Shown piece by piece: positions 38,401 through 53,400 of a stretch of DNA of 64,000 nt; positions within the stretch are counted from its first letter, which is position 1, and each line of letters opens with the position of its first letter. Both the position numbers and the translations under genes were made by a program. The stretch is from Neodiprion pinetum (lineage: Eukaryota > Arthropoda > Insecta > Hymenoptera > Diprionidae), in assembly GCF_021155775.2 (NCBI RefSeq), contig NC_060235.2, forward strand, positions 42,132,701-42,196,700, given 5' to 3'. Under the pieces are notes generated by a model that did not search any database, had not been told where the DNA came from, and saw only the letters and a program-made list of their open reading frames with translations.

Positions 38401-41400
38401 AAATCTTCACCGCGTGATAAAAATCGAAGAGCGCGTGGCCCGCGGTTACACGTTGATAATACAGGTTCTTGGATGTGAGGAGGTGTCCAATTTCCTCGTT
38501 AAACTCAAATTTGGGTCACGTAATAATAACGAGTAAAATGGACGGTTAGTTTCGTTTTTATTTTTCTTCTCTTTTCAGCACAATTACAAAGCAGCGCTTT
38601 GTGCAATGTTGTAACTAAATAAAAATGATGAATAACTTTTCTTAATTAGATACACATTTTCGTACGGAGATGTGAAGCTGTGATCTGCAGGCGGGTTTAT
38701 ATGCACGCTGGTTGCTCAATTCGGCTGGTTGCAGAGGAGGAAAAGAGAAAACGCCATCAAAGAGTCTCTAATTCATTCGGCATCGGCGAGTCTGCTCTTC
38801 TCGAAGAGGAACAAATTGCCAAACCCAGCTAGCAAGCCAGGGCCAACAAGCTCGGAACGACCGTAACGATCTCCGATTACAAGTTATTGTAGGTATACAA
38901 ACTCGACGAGAGGTATCGACGGGAATAGATTCACCTTTGATATAATATGCATATTTCCGTCGGCAAGTTATGGGAATATTATTATTATATACTAAGGATT
39001 TATGGGACGTACGATCGAGTTGATAATTTGTCGAAAGAAGAACGTGACAAAGGAAAGAATTTAGAAGTTTAATTGAATCAAATTATAATCAAGTTAAACT
39101 TAATTCAAAAGATTACTGAGATAAAAAAAATTTATTTAAATCACTAAATTTCAATTATGAACGTCTGTTATTGACGAAATCATAGAAATCACACTATTTT
39201 GCTATCCTTTTAATCAAAAAATCGATACAGTTGATCCGGTTTTAATTTAAAAAAAAAAAACAAACGTAGTTATTTTTCTTCTAAATAAATCAATTCCCAA
39301 CAAATCTACGTCAAAGTTTTTTTTTTTCGTTTTCTTGAGCTTGTCAGTTGGTAAAAAATTTTTTGCAAATGACAAACTTGTCTGATTCAGCAAGAAATCA
39401 ATTGTGATTTTTCAAAATCTAACCGAGACGATTTATAGATTATTGATTACAAAATCAATTATAAATTGAAGTATAATCTCAATCAGAATGGGATAAGAAA
39501 TACTCATTTTGACCTTGACCAGAAAATCCGGCCTACCCAATTCTCAATGTCTATAAGAATTCATCAAATTGGTCCAATATTGAGGAAATTAATTTACGAA
39601 ACTACCGAAAAATTGAATGATTATCGGTATTGTGCTGTTATTAATATATGTTCGCCTACAGTCCGGGCTCAAAGAAGGTGTACGAAAATAATAAAATGTC
39701 AGGTGTGGGAGGTACCCATTATGGTAAATTATGGTAAACGTGATTCGACCATGGACTGAATGTTGTACATTTCGAAAAATGTTACGTAAGCCCGGATCGT
39801 GATGCTCCCGGTATATTATAGCGAATAAAACATAAATTTGAATGTCATTTTGCATCCAATACATCGATGTGTGCTAGATTAGATATTTTTCTCTAATAAT
39901 CATTAGCAACGATGATTTTGTACCGTTTATACGTATACGTATGCATATTTCTTGATATTACACGATCGATAACATCTGCGGTTAGGTAATCAATTTATAA
40001 CCCAAGATCAGCGGATCATTGTTTCCCGACGTGACAATAATCCGGATTTCATAACTCAGCCCAAATCTTTGTATGCATGTAGTTGAAACGTTTAGACACG
40101 ACGATTGTGAGATACGACGGAAGAAAATTTCAATACCAATATATGCGAGAGCGTCGTTAGGAAGTCATAAGCACGGGATAAAAATAGACCGTACAATCGG
40201 AAAAGAGCACAAGTGAACAGTTTCTTTCCTCAACTTGTCGCATTCGCGTCGGTATTATACGGCTGCTGTGCAGCAGCATCTGAATTCTGAGACGCGACGA
40301 TACATAAAACGGATATAATGAGAAAAAACGAATATGTAGGTGGGTGTAAGAAAAAAGAATAAGACATTTAGTTACACGGCTGGTAACACAAAAAGCTACA
40401 ACCGCGAACGAGATTATATATTAAACACAGCTACATCTGTAAACCGAGCGGAGAAACCCGTGTAATTTAATTTCACAGTCCATGATTTTTCTTGCATATA
40501 GTTTTAGTTTGTTCTTTCTTTTTTTTTTTCTTCCCTCCCGCCGCCCGAGAAAAAAAAATCGAGATACGCTGACAAATATAAGACGCTTCGATCGAACCAC
40601 GAGAAAAAAAGGAAAACGAAGCACTTGGTTCGACAATGTAATTGTTAGACGTTATTGGAATGAATCGAACATTTTGCAGAAAAAATTTTACGCATTTTTA
40701 TTTTATTTCATTGTTTTGGAATATACACGTATCTGTCTGGTTTCTTGATCCATGTTCTTTACATCTGTTACTCTTCAGTTTATCAATTTTCTAACATGAT
40801 TTTTCCATTTTTTTTTTTTTTTTTCTCTACCTCCTAGCAATTGCTTGACGCAACGATCAAAACGATATTCGTAGAATCGTCAATAACTCAGGGTTATTCA
40901 TTCAAAGGTACGATTGTCTTTGCGTCTTATTCGCCTCTTCGACTTCTTTTTCGCATTTATAATTTGGTATACAGAATTTAAAAAGCTCCGTTCTGCGAAT
41001 AACTCAGATTCCGATATGTTTCTTCGACAGCTGCTTTTCTCTTTGTATGATATTATAGTCAAACAATAGTATAGTTTATCAAAGGTACAAGGTGTAAATA
41101 TTATTCGCGCGTGGTATACGACACAATGAAATCTAGTCGATAATGTCGGAAGACGGCGGTCGGCCTGACAATGCAAGACGCGAAAGAATCTTTGAAATAA
41201 TAGAACGATCGATGATAGATCCACGGCGTTCTGCTAATAAACTTGATGCGGGATCATCGAGTTCTGCTGCATTATACGACACATAATGACGAGCCTCGAC
41301 CTGATGTCATAAGCTATATTTAACCCTAGCACGTTTCTTCTTTGCGGTTGCGGTATTAGAAGCTAATTCACCTCGACATTCCCTCCACCTCCGTTTCTGC

Positions 41401-44400
41401 ACTGCACATGTTCATACATCGAATGCATAATCTCGTGCCAACCACTCGCCCACCCGATAACAGCACCTGATTACGCGACGAGACTGCGAACAGGCATCAG
41501 GAAGGAGATTTCTCTTCATTCGTATGGTCTAGTGAAAAAATATGTATGAATTAAAGATTTCTTATACCTTCCGATACCTTAAAAACTTCGGGAACTCAAG
41601 TCTGAAGTTTTTTTTGAGCTGCATAACCGGCGTTAAGAGAAAACAGAAATATTTCATGCCGGAAACGGAATGGGTTTAACAAATTAAGAAAGAAGAAATT
41701 CTACTTATCGATCGCGTTTAGGGAATTTTGGTGAAATAATTTCTTTTTCAGCAATTTGTTAATACGACTCTGTTTCCGACATATGAGGACATAATTTGAT
41801 TTAGAATCTTTCGCTCTAGGCGATGGTCAAGTCATTTTTCATTCAGCGATAGCAGTTTTTGAGGTAAACGCAAAAAACGTCAAATTTTACTGTTTTCTCT
41901 AAACGCTTGCTACGCAGCTCAAAAATGACTTCAGACTTGAGTTCCCGAGGGTCTAAAACCCCTAAACTCAAAAATGCAGCCACACCCCGAATATTTTTAA
42001 GTCAAACCTATTTTGCCTCAACTATATAAATGAACAGAGATCTCCTTCATGTGAAAAAAAAAATGCCGGCTGGGGATCGAAAAGAAGAATATGGTTATCG
42101 AATAGAAAGATTAAAATATCCTATTATCAAAGAAACAAAAAACCTGATTCGTGTATAAGAGTTTGAAAACATAAAACGGTAAAGTATATTATATAAATCA
42201 CAGACATGGGAATAATCGTCAGAATTAATTGCTCTGTACTTTGAATTTCAGACGGAAGAGTGAATTAGAAGTCATTCATTTACCTACGCGATAATTATTC
42301 ACACACACGCACACACGATTCAGTTGCATTGGAAAAATCGCGGCAAAGGTTGGAGCCACGAGACGTTTCTGAAAACTGCGTGAATCGATAAGTGTGCCAC
42401 AGAGATAGAAAGAGGGAAAAAGAGAGACAGAGAGAGAGAGAGAGCGAGAGAGAGGGAAACGGCAACGGAATAAGAATTAAAAAAGAGTGATAAAAAGTAA
42501 CAATTATAATAAGACCGATATAAATAATGATAATAAATGACGTCGTTATTACTGCGAGTTCGTCGATGAATCGACGGGTCTGTTTCACTTTCATCGAGAA
42601 ACTTGTTTCTGCGTCTGACCTCGACGACCCACGCGAAGAATCACCGCGTCCAAGTTTTGCCCAACGCATCATGACGAACTTAAAGTTCTCGCATGATCGC
42701 GGCTTTATTACACTTCATTGTACGGAGAAGAAAGAGGCTGTGACTTGCAAAGCTGTTGCACCCAAACATCTGTTTCACGTCCGCGTCTCTGTTGCATTTT
42801 CAAGCTTGTTTATGCGTTTCGATACGCTTTCAACCGATCCTGCAGTTGGTGAAACTTGCAAGAAAATCAGACATTATATTTATCGTGTCAGCAAATTATT
42901 ATACGAACCTAACTTTGACAGTTTGATTTGATATTAACAAAGTTGCGAGAGAATTGAAGATCAATCTTTTTTTAGATAATCCATTTTTGAGTGTTTATCG
43001 AATTGGTGTAAATATTCGTCAACTGACGATGACGGTTCTTCTGAAAAATCATAAGCAAAACACGAGCGTCAGCTTAGACGTCGACTTTTCATTTCAAATC
43101 GGTTTGAAACGAAAAATCAGTGACTATAGTACACATTCATAGAAAAGTCACAATCGTAGCTCACGATCAACGTATTAATTTTATGAATTGTAAAAAAAAA
43201 ATCACCACTTCGTAATAAAATTTACAAGAAGCTTTGATTTTCTATCTCATTTGTAAAAATCAAAATTCAACATTCTCTCGAAAAACCCAATTGCCATTTT
43301 TCTGAAAGTTTTCTAAAACTCTGCCCCGATGTTTGAAAATTTTTTGCGAAACATCCATATAAAGTCCATTTAAATAACATCCATTAAAATACAACGAGCA
43401 AATATCAGAATTTGTAAGTTTTTAAAATCCTCTGAAATATCGTCAACAAGCTGTAGGTAATATTTATTGATCGCCAGGATTAGATACCCGAATGTTAATG
43501 ATCCGGGAATTCCGAAACATCGTACGATGTGAAAAAATTCCGGGCAATGATTTTCGCTGTCGTTGATCAAACCTTTTTCTGCACGAGCGTAAAGTTCGCT
43601 GAACTCCTTTATTCGGCTAATTCTTAGCCTACAATTTTTGTTCGATTCTCAAATTTCGCCTGTATAGAAGTCGACGACGTCGGCGATCAGGCGTGGCCTT
43701 CACATGCTCGAACGATTCTGAAAGGCCCGAAAAATATCGGGTAAAGAATACCGGATCATATATATATATAGTCGGATGGTGCAGAATATCTGAATTACGA
43801 GTTGAAGATAAGAAGGATTTATCGGTTCCACCTTCATTCTTCGCGCTCTGCAGAATTTTCTCGCTGCATCGCGAAGAAATTTGGGGCGGGGGGGGGGGGG
43901 GGGGGGGGGGAATTTGCAGGGAACTTTGGACCAGGCAAAGAAGGACTTTACACTCGAGCCTCGCGGCGGAAACGATAAAAACATTGACCAGGATCGTACG
44001 TTGACGAAAGAAAGCAAACAGCAAGCTGCGTTGATCAATACGGATTAACAACAAATTACGTAACACGTACGTTAACCGACTTACAGGCTCGTTTCCTGCG
44101 CATTGAATATGCGTAATATTTATATAATAAGTTGTGTGTAATGTGTGGAAGTGACAAAAACCGAGAAAAGAAACTTGAAGTAGTAAAAACAAGTGTTTCC
44201 ACGGTATTGTTGTTCAGTATGTTCTTTGTTTTATTTCTCTATGCCAAGGACGTTTTTACTTTGTGCGATAGAGATTTCTGAGTACTCGCAAGAAATATTG
44301 TACAAAATGTGCGATTCTATGAACTTCATACATCGTGAATATACAGAGTTCTTTAGTAACGACTGCATGACCGACCGTCGTCTGCTAAAATTTTATGCGC

Positions 44401-47400
44401 ATGCGCCATAATCCGAGAGCAGCCGTTTGCCAGGGCGACCAACCGTCATATTAACCTCTTCATGTTTATATTCTTCCTTACATGCGATTTACTTGAAATT
44501 TTACATACACCGGGTTTTGGAGTTACTGATTACGAATCTGAACTCGAAATTCGAAAATTTAAAATCGCGGTTCCAATATGGCGGACAAACAAAAAGAACT
44601 AAGAGAAATTTTTTTTTGTGTGTATTAAGTTTGTGTCAAAATCGGCATTCGGATTTTCATGGCAGATTAGCAGAAAATACTTTTTTCCATGGAAAAGTGT
44701 AAATTTCGACCATTTGTTTGCATGTGCTATTTTCACATCAACTAAACAGTTGTAACCAGAAAAGTAGTAGGCAGTTGTGCGGTAGGATTGTAGCGCGTGC
44801 GCATTAAATTTTAGCAGACGACAATCCATGCAGTCGTTAGGAATTCACTCTGTATGTACACGATATGGATCATTCCTCGTCGATGATGTATTGAGATGGA
44901 AAAGGATTTGATTGTGCGTCTAATTGCATCCCCGCCTCTCGATTCTTTCCGCTTGGTCGTTGCGTATTACATGCGTGATATATGACATGTCTAATAGAAG
45001 CGTCGACGACTGATCAGAAACGAGCAGAACTTGAAGCCAACCGCGTCGTAGAGACTGGGGATAAATATATGTTCTCTCACTGCAGTCGGCAATCGCTAAT
45101 CACCGGTTCCATTCATGCAGCCGGGGCTACTCTTCGGTCCTTTCAAACGCTCTCGAAATAAAACGGTCCTTGGACCTTCGCGACGGACGATCGCCGCGAG
45201 ATGACTGTTTGGAAACATCGATTAGGTAACACGAAAAAATATAGGAGAGAGAAAAAAGGCCGAATCTCAATTATACCTGTACTCTGACTGATGCTCATTG
45301 AGGAGAAATTGCGCGCGCGTTACAGACTTCGAACATGATTGGTTCGAAATTTTGTGCGCTTTAAAAAAAGTTCTTCGAAATTTGTGGCGAAGGTTTGACG
45401 ATAACTTCTTGAGTGGGTATCATAATTGTCGCAAGGAATGGAGAATAGAAGAAACGTAATAATTTCTGATATTCCATTTTATAGAATTTGAAAAATGCAA
45501 AAAGTCCAAGTATATATATATAGAAAAGTGAAAACATAGAACGCCACAATGTAGGATACTCGTAATGAATAAGAATAGAGTTGAATTTTAACCATTCTCC
45601 GTTATGATTACATATTATACTCGATCTTTCTATATTCTTACTTCTATATATTTAAACTTTATACATTGAGAAAATTCTGTAGGATAGATGTTCGCATCTG
45701 TGAAAATTTTATACTCTGCAGTTTCAACTGAAGACAACAATTCCCTTAATTCGAGGGCAAAAAAAAAACAAAAAAAAAAAAAACTTCAGACACTTCAGGA
45801 ATTAATAATTTGAAACGGGTTACATTATCGATCACCTTCTGGTCATAATAAAATTCGTATACTTTGTCCAATTTCAACGAATATTGGTTATTTTAGTCGT
45901 AAATGAAGTGAACGTAAACAGCCTGACATGAATATTTCATAGGATGGATAAATTCCGAGACAAATTAATTGAATGGATAAATGAAAATTTGGCTTCGGTC
46001 GACGAGATCCTGAGTGTTGCAGAATTCTTTCGTCGTCGTCGAATACGTGCTAATCGTAATTCGCAAAGCAACGACTGTACTTTAGACCCCGGAATAAAAG
46101 GTATAACTAACAAGTTCGTCCGTCCACACACGTAGCGTATTTATGTTATACCGATTCGAAATGAACACGAGCCACAAATCAAAGTCAAACTATCGTCATG
46201 AAAAATTCAAGTACGCGGATCGCGTGATTTTTCCTCAGACTCGAGGCACGCCCTGTACTCGGGCATAAGGTTATCTGTACATCTTCAGGGGAAATCCCTT
46301 TTCCCTACTTTCCCCTGCACCCCGCAGTCGTCTCAATTTTTCTCTTTTCATAGCACCATAACACACATCGGAGAAGTCCGATTTCCTCCGATTTCCAACC
46401 CGACAAGCGCCCTCGCTGAATCTCTAGGATTTTACGTCTGATTTCCTCTGCATTATTCACGCCCCGTTTATGAATCCAGGATTCGTTCGACGTGGCAGTC
46501 GGTTAAAGTCCTTCGCGAGTCTTTCCTAGACTCACAATCGGGACCCTGCAGCCATTTCATTTTTTTCATTCCAGCGCAATTGTGCAAGTGAATTAAGTCC
46601 TGAGGTTGCACTCGAAATCAGCCGTTCTTGTTTGTCATTTGTGTGAAAGAACAACGAGTAGGAGAAACTCATTCCTTGTAAATTTATACACCGAAACTTG
46701 CGAGGTTATAGTCAGTCTTTACCGACAGAGTAAAATGTCACGTGGTTTTGACCACAGTTAAAACAAGTGACGTTTGACTCTGTCGGTAAGGTCTGCGGAC
46801 TACAGCACGATCTCAACAGTATGTATCCCAGAGTACAACTAAGTCCGGTGGTGTAACAAATTATAATTATTCTCGTAGTTGAAGCCGCAGCATAAACGAG
46901 GTCAGAGGGGCTGACTGGTCCTCAAGTCTTCAAAATTTCTGAAGGGTGAGCCTTGCAAAGGGCGACGGGGAAGTTTCCGCGTTTCGAAACAAAAGAAGAA
47001 GGGGCGAAGAGAGGAGGGGAGAAACTGGAAGTCGGGACGCGGCTGCGCGTTTTCAAGTCACAGAAATTTCATCAAGCTGCCCCCACGGTCAGCATATATG
47101 TTCATGCGAATGCGTTACAGCTCGGAGCTTGTCGCGTGTGGGCGACGAGTCAAACTGGTTTTGCGAAACGTCGCCGGGAAAAAGGGGGAAAATAAAAAAA
47201 CGGTAATAATAAAAATGATCGCTGGCAGAAACTGGTCCTTATAACCTCTGCTGCCGGCTCTCTACATCTACCCGTTTTATAGTCTTTGCTGATGCTTGAA
47301 CGTTAATGGGCGATTAGAAATCCACGAATTTGAAATCAGCTCATTTGCATTGGCACTCCGAATTCTTTTTTTTTCTATTTCTATTATTCGAAGGCGATAG

Positions 47401-50400
47401 TTTCACGCGAAACGTGACGGATTTGTTTCATGATATTTCGAGCGTCTTTAATCGAAGTAATCGATCAGAAAAAAAAAATCTTGAAATTGTCGTTGAAGAG
47501 TTTGAACAAACATCAACGTAAATGAAGAGATTGGTTAGCCAAAAATCTGTACCTTTTATTAAACCTACAATTATTACATGATCAAATATTGTGTATTTAA
47601 AAAATTATTACACTTGTAAGCTACGAAGATCGCTTTGAAAATACAAAAGCAACAAATACTGGAATTATGAATGAAATATTATCGCTAGGTATCGATATCT
47701 TATTTCAAATATCGTAAAAATTACTAATAATTGGGTAGCTGAGTATATCGTAAAGTGAGATCGAACGAATCTATTATATTTTCAACAATTTTCAAGCAAC
47801 AGGAAATGAAGCATTGATATCAACACTTTTGCTTACAAGTCCACTGATTTCTATTCTTGTATTTTTAAAGAAATTTTCGTAACTTACGAAAATGTATACA
47901 TACCTATAATATATTAATTTGATAAATAAGCAGCGGACGACTATCTGGTAATAAAATCAATAGAAAGTATCGACCTCTAGCCAATCAACCTTCTCAATCG
48001 GTAAAATGCTTCAAATTTTGCATTTAAATCCTGAATGTCCAAGCTCAAAAAACAGTCTAAAAAAGAATAGAATGGTAATACGACGAAATTGAATAAAAAC
48101 GCCCATTTCCGGAACCTGCAGAACGACGCCAAGACCCAAGACGACGCAACCTCTCTTACCCAGGCGTCGACATTCCTACAGGGAATAATTGAAATCCTTC
48201 GAGAGCTGCAGGACAGCCGCGTGGAGTTCAATACGGGGTGGAAAACTAAGTGAACAAGGGAGGTGGGCGTTAGATTAGGTGCGTTAAATTGAGCAAAAGC
48301 GTAAATGCTGATCAGCTTTTGGTTGAGGCTCTGCAGAATGACAGAAGATGCGCAAAAATATTGAACCAAGCTAGCCGGAAGAATGGGGTTGTATTTTAGT
48401 GTGTGTGTGTGTGTGTGTATTTTTCCACCAGCCACAGACAAAAACGTTTTTTCACCGAGTTATTTTTTTTTTTTTTTTCGTCACGGTAGTATAAGTTTCC
48501 TCCCGATATATATTGGATTAATTTTAGTGCCGGAACGTTGGCTCGGGGGTGGAAAATAGGGGCGAGACTCACCCGCAGTTTTCCTGTATAAATGAGCGGC
48601 CGAGAGGGGATGATAATATCCTTAATATTTTAACGAGGATTATACGAAAAATCAATTAAAACTGATCCTCCCTCTCACTCTCCGCTATTCCAACATTGAT
48701 GCAAAATTGCGAGCAAAGCTCGGTTTTTCCAAGTCCGAAACCCGATCGACGATTTTTTTAGCGTTCGATACTTTTTCATTTGCAAAAATCGGCGACCGAT
48801 GGTGTTACGATTAATAAGACATCGAGGCACGTTTCTCCTTAGTTTCACAATCAAGACTTATCTATTTATACTTGACCCTTTAATACACGCAGCTTTTTTT
48901 TTTACTACTAAATCCGATGCCAATTTTTACGCAAACTTAATACATATCAAAAAATGATACAGAGTTTTTTCAAAATTTTTCTTCTCGTTGCTTTTGCTTG
49001 TCCGCCATATCGGATCAGTAATTTTGAATTTTCGAATCTCGAGTTCAGATTCGTAATCAGTGACCCCAAAAGCTCACGTATTCAAAATTTCGAGTGAATC
49101 GCATGTAAGGAAAAATGTATGCATTAAAACATTATACCTCACACTTCATGGTCGATGGAATATCGACTCGACAATCTGAAATCATATTCCATACGCGTTT
49201 GTATATTCGATCGGCCGCAGGCACGAGAGAGACAAGATAGAGTAATTAGACATGCTCTGGTAAGCCGAAAAAGATTGGGCACAGGTATATTGACTTGTTT
49301 AAAATACACGTGCAATGTCGCAAGGAGTTTCATCGAAGATACGTAACAAACATGGTTTATACTTATTTAGCGATGACGACGAGTCGGAGAATCGAAGAAG
49401 AGGTCATTTCTGCAGAAATCAGAGTGGAGCAAGGGCGCGATCAGCTTATTTTTATGCACTTGGCGTTTTGATACGATGCTAATCGAGCGCAGGCTGTCTG
49501 CATCATTTGTTTCAAGTTTATCGTTTATCCTGCATACACCCACTCGTGGAAAAATAATCACCCGATTGACACTGGCGGAGACCTTTGACCCTTGCCGATG
49601 AACACCGTCGCGGATAATTAAAGCTGACCTCCGATCTGCTGCACCAGCCGTTTAAAAGTATAAACAACGTGATGCTCGTTATTCGCTTTTTCATTTCACC
49701 AACGACTGTTTGCCCTCCTTGCCGTCAAACATGACTTTAATGGATCTTCAATGGGCTGACCCGCGAATGAAAATAACGCATCTACTCATACTGCGAATGT
49801 GAGACGATGATGCGTGTATAACCGCATTCGGATGTACTAAGAAAAACCAACTTGATATATCTTGAGAGAAACGACACATGAACAATAGTTCGAATAGAAA
49901 TATTAAAACGTATATCGTCGATATAACATTTCTGAGAAGACACATTTGCGAAGATTGGAAAGGCGATATTAATTGATTATTCACAGCTGTTACGGGCGTA
50001 CACTGAAATGTCGTCGACGATGATAATGCAACGATGCGAGAAGATGAGGACATTACTTGTTCTGTTTCTTACTTTCACTTGAAAAAAAGAAAAAAAAAAA
50101 AAGAAAAAAAAAATGTGTAATAAAGTGCCTCTTTTGTCGTTAAAACACAATCACGTATACCTACGCCTGTTAGATAGCATATGTAGAGCCAGAAGAACGA
50201 ATTGAACGCTGTGACCTTGACTACACTATGTACAATTTACCAACATAACGATTCGCTGAACTCTCGTGACTCGCGGCAAGGTTTTTGTACCCGATAGTCG
50301 ATTTATCTCGAACCTGGCGCTCGGTGCACTTTTTACAGCACTTGAATCGAGAACGGTAAAGAGCTCGCGATGCGTGTACAGTAGAACCCCGTTCGTTTGC

Positions 50401-53400
50401 ATCAACACGGCTACCCCCACCTGAAACTGAAACAGCTGACCTGATGCGCAGAAAGCTGCGCCGATGGCGAAAACACGGTTGCGCGCTGCTCGGGGTTCGA
50501 CTGTGCAGTTATTCGCTTTATCGCTACCTGCAAACGTGATTGAAATTCCCATTGAGCCTTGACGAACGAGGCGGCTAGGCATGAGAGACGAGAGGTAACG
50601 GCCGTTCGACAAGCACTTCCTTCCTGCCACGTGAATGGATTATATTGAAATCGATGATTATTTTGCAGTTAGCGGTTATACGATCGATTCTCGATTATGA
50701 ATACGGGTATATGAGACGTATGCGTATGATGTGAGAAATCATCGACATTACGGTTTCATTATATTTCTGAGAAGATGTTCCGCCAAGATTAAAGTTATGA
50801 TTAATCGATAACCGGTGCAGGTAACCTCGTGTTTCACGACTTCACTAAGTGTTCGGAAAAAAAGTACTTCACCGAAGGAATTATTCGCCTTGTCGATAGG
50901 TAATCCCTGAAAACTTGGATAACCTATAATAGCGTGTGTTTGAAACGCGTTGGCGTGAACGTGAAACATTGTTTCCTTCGTTTCCATGAAACGGTTTGAA
51001 TGTTGTCACATATGTGATTCACGGTTGTAGAAACAGCGACGTTATAGTCGAAGGTTTAATCGTGACTGTAAACGAGTCACGAATCACCATATATAAATAT
51101 ACATAGCGCACACTGACTCGCGACGTGGCTAAAAATATACAACTCGGTCTTGTCGGTAGGCATAAGCGCACTGCATGGTCCAGCAGATGTACAATGTACT
51201 TCAACACCCACCCGAAGAAAGTTCGAACCGAAGGCAAAGGCGGCATTGTTGACCGTTGCTACGCGCTTCTCGTTTGCCAGGGCCGTAAGAATCGGGGAGA
51301 AGAGTCGCTGAGAGCTCCGAACTGGATTACCGATAAAATAACCTCAAAAAAAAAAAACAACCTGCGACCGACAAAAAATAACCGTTACATACATAACCTA
51401 TAAAAGGGAAGAAAATGATAAATCAGTTAATGTAATAATAATTATAACCAACTTTCAAGTTTATCGCAGAGGATAGTGTGTTGTGGTTTCGGATACGCCC
51501 CTGTTATACGGAGGCCGAACTTATTTTATAACCTTGGGATATTTAACTTAGGTAATATTGTCCCAGGTTATTCTTTACAGGTTATACTGACTCTGATTAT
51601 ATTAATTAGGGTTATTCTGTCATTTCTAGGCTATTTTATCGCAAGTTATTATTTGTAGGTTATATTGACCGCATAATCTCTGAACTAGGTATCGGCAGGC
51701 AACTTTCTTACCGATTGAGAGATCCGAATCTATACAAAACGGCAAGTTTTTTAGATCAAGAGCCAGAGGAAAAAAAAGTAGGTTCACAATGCAATCTTTT
51801 TCAGAAATGATTTTCTTGTTGGAAAATGTTCTTGCATGACCGTACGAATGTAAATTCAAGTGGCTCGACGCGTTGAGAGGGGGGGGGGGGAGGGACTTTC
51901 AGCCGCCATCTTGGAAAATACGTTTTATCAAATAACTCGCGAACCGTGCATCGTGCGAAAAAAATGATATTCATCGCTTTCATGGATAATGAAATTCTCT
52001 ACAACTTTTATTTGAAACTTTTTTCTGTATAGTGCATAGGTTTTATTTATAGCGCGCCAAACTTGAATTTACATTCAGGGGACACCGCTGAACATTTTCC
52101 AATAAGAAAATCAGTTCCGTATAAGAGTGTAGAAAAAAAATGCATCTAGCTCTTGGACTAATTGGCACTCTTGTGAGGAGAAAAAATAGCTCGATTAATC
52201 AGAAATACACAATTGTATTATAATACAGAGAAGGCTTTTATGCGATTTCCACCTTATCAATGATGTTCCGAATGCGTCACCGCTTATTGAGGCGTGTTTA
52301 AACTAGATAATCGTAAGGTCACGATTAAGCGTGTACAGTTATTGGTTACAACTGTTCCGATCGACGCCAAGAAAAGAACCATTATCGCATCTTCGTCGTG
52401 GGGAAAATTTATTCATAGTAATTACACGTACGAATCAGCCATTATAGCGAGAACTGACTCGAGTCAAGGAAAAATGAGTCAAGAGGCCGCTGGTCGCGCT
52501 GAGAAAAAATACTTACCCACTATAAACTGTAGCTTTGGTTGTACATATATTTTGAGAAGATTATATAATCGGTGTAAAATAAGACAGACTTGCGAAAAAA
52601 GAATGAGAAAGTAGAATAACCCTGTCATAAATCGAGCGGTTCTATTATATACAATATACACTACATTATCTCGAGCTGATGTCACCGCTGCATTATATAA
52701 GATGAAAATAATCATAGTTCTATCGTGTTTGTTATAGTCTTATGTTACCTTGTATATTTACACTGCTACAATAATTACGGATCAAAATTTATGAATGACA
52801 GGACTGGGATGCCTGCTGGTTCTACGGTATCTTTCTACAATTGTGCAAACACAAATAATAACCTAAAATTCGTATATTTGTTATTCTGCCTTCGGGTTAT
52901 TATACCTTGCACAATGTAACGGGACGACAGGGTTCAGAAAATTTATTACCTAAGAGTCAATTAAAGTCGTCAATTCGTTGTGTCCCACCTACTTGGGCTC
53001 CCTTTCATTCCATAAAAAGCCGATGTTCTAACAGCTGAACACACATGGCTATTTGTAAATTATTACTGCAAGCTGTGCAACGGTCCATGATAAGGAGGGA
53101 CCGTTAAGAATGGATCGGGTGTATAGTCTACTGAAAAAGTGTAAAAACTGAGAAACTGAGAGACAAACATATTGAATAAATAACTGAATTAAGTTACGAT
53201 CAATTCTATGGGAAGAGATATAATATCATTGGCGATGAAAAAAACAGAAATTATTGATAAACGTGATCGATGATATGAGAGGTTATGTATCGTCGGGGAT
53301 ATTTCGTCGATTGATAAATTCCTACAGTTGGTCCAAATTCAATGCATACTTTATCATCTCATTCCATTAGTAACTTGATTCCACGTAATCATTCCACCTT

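Noticed and set aside
42295..42931. Pair of antisense ORFs of 125 and 134 codons
   Set aside because: They overlap GA repeats or lack domains, and neither has a supported start or splice sites.
43629..44192. 187-codon minus-strand ORF
   Set aside because: It runs through the G23 tract as polyproline and has no recognisable domain; a likely chance frame.
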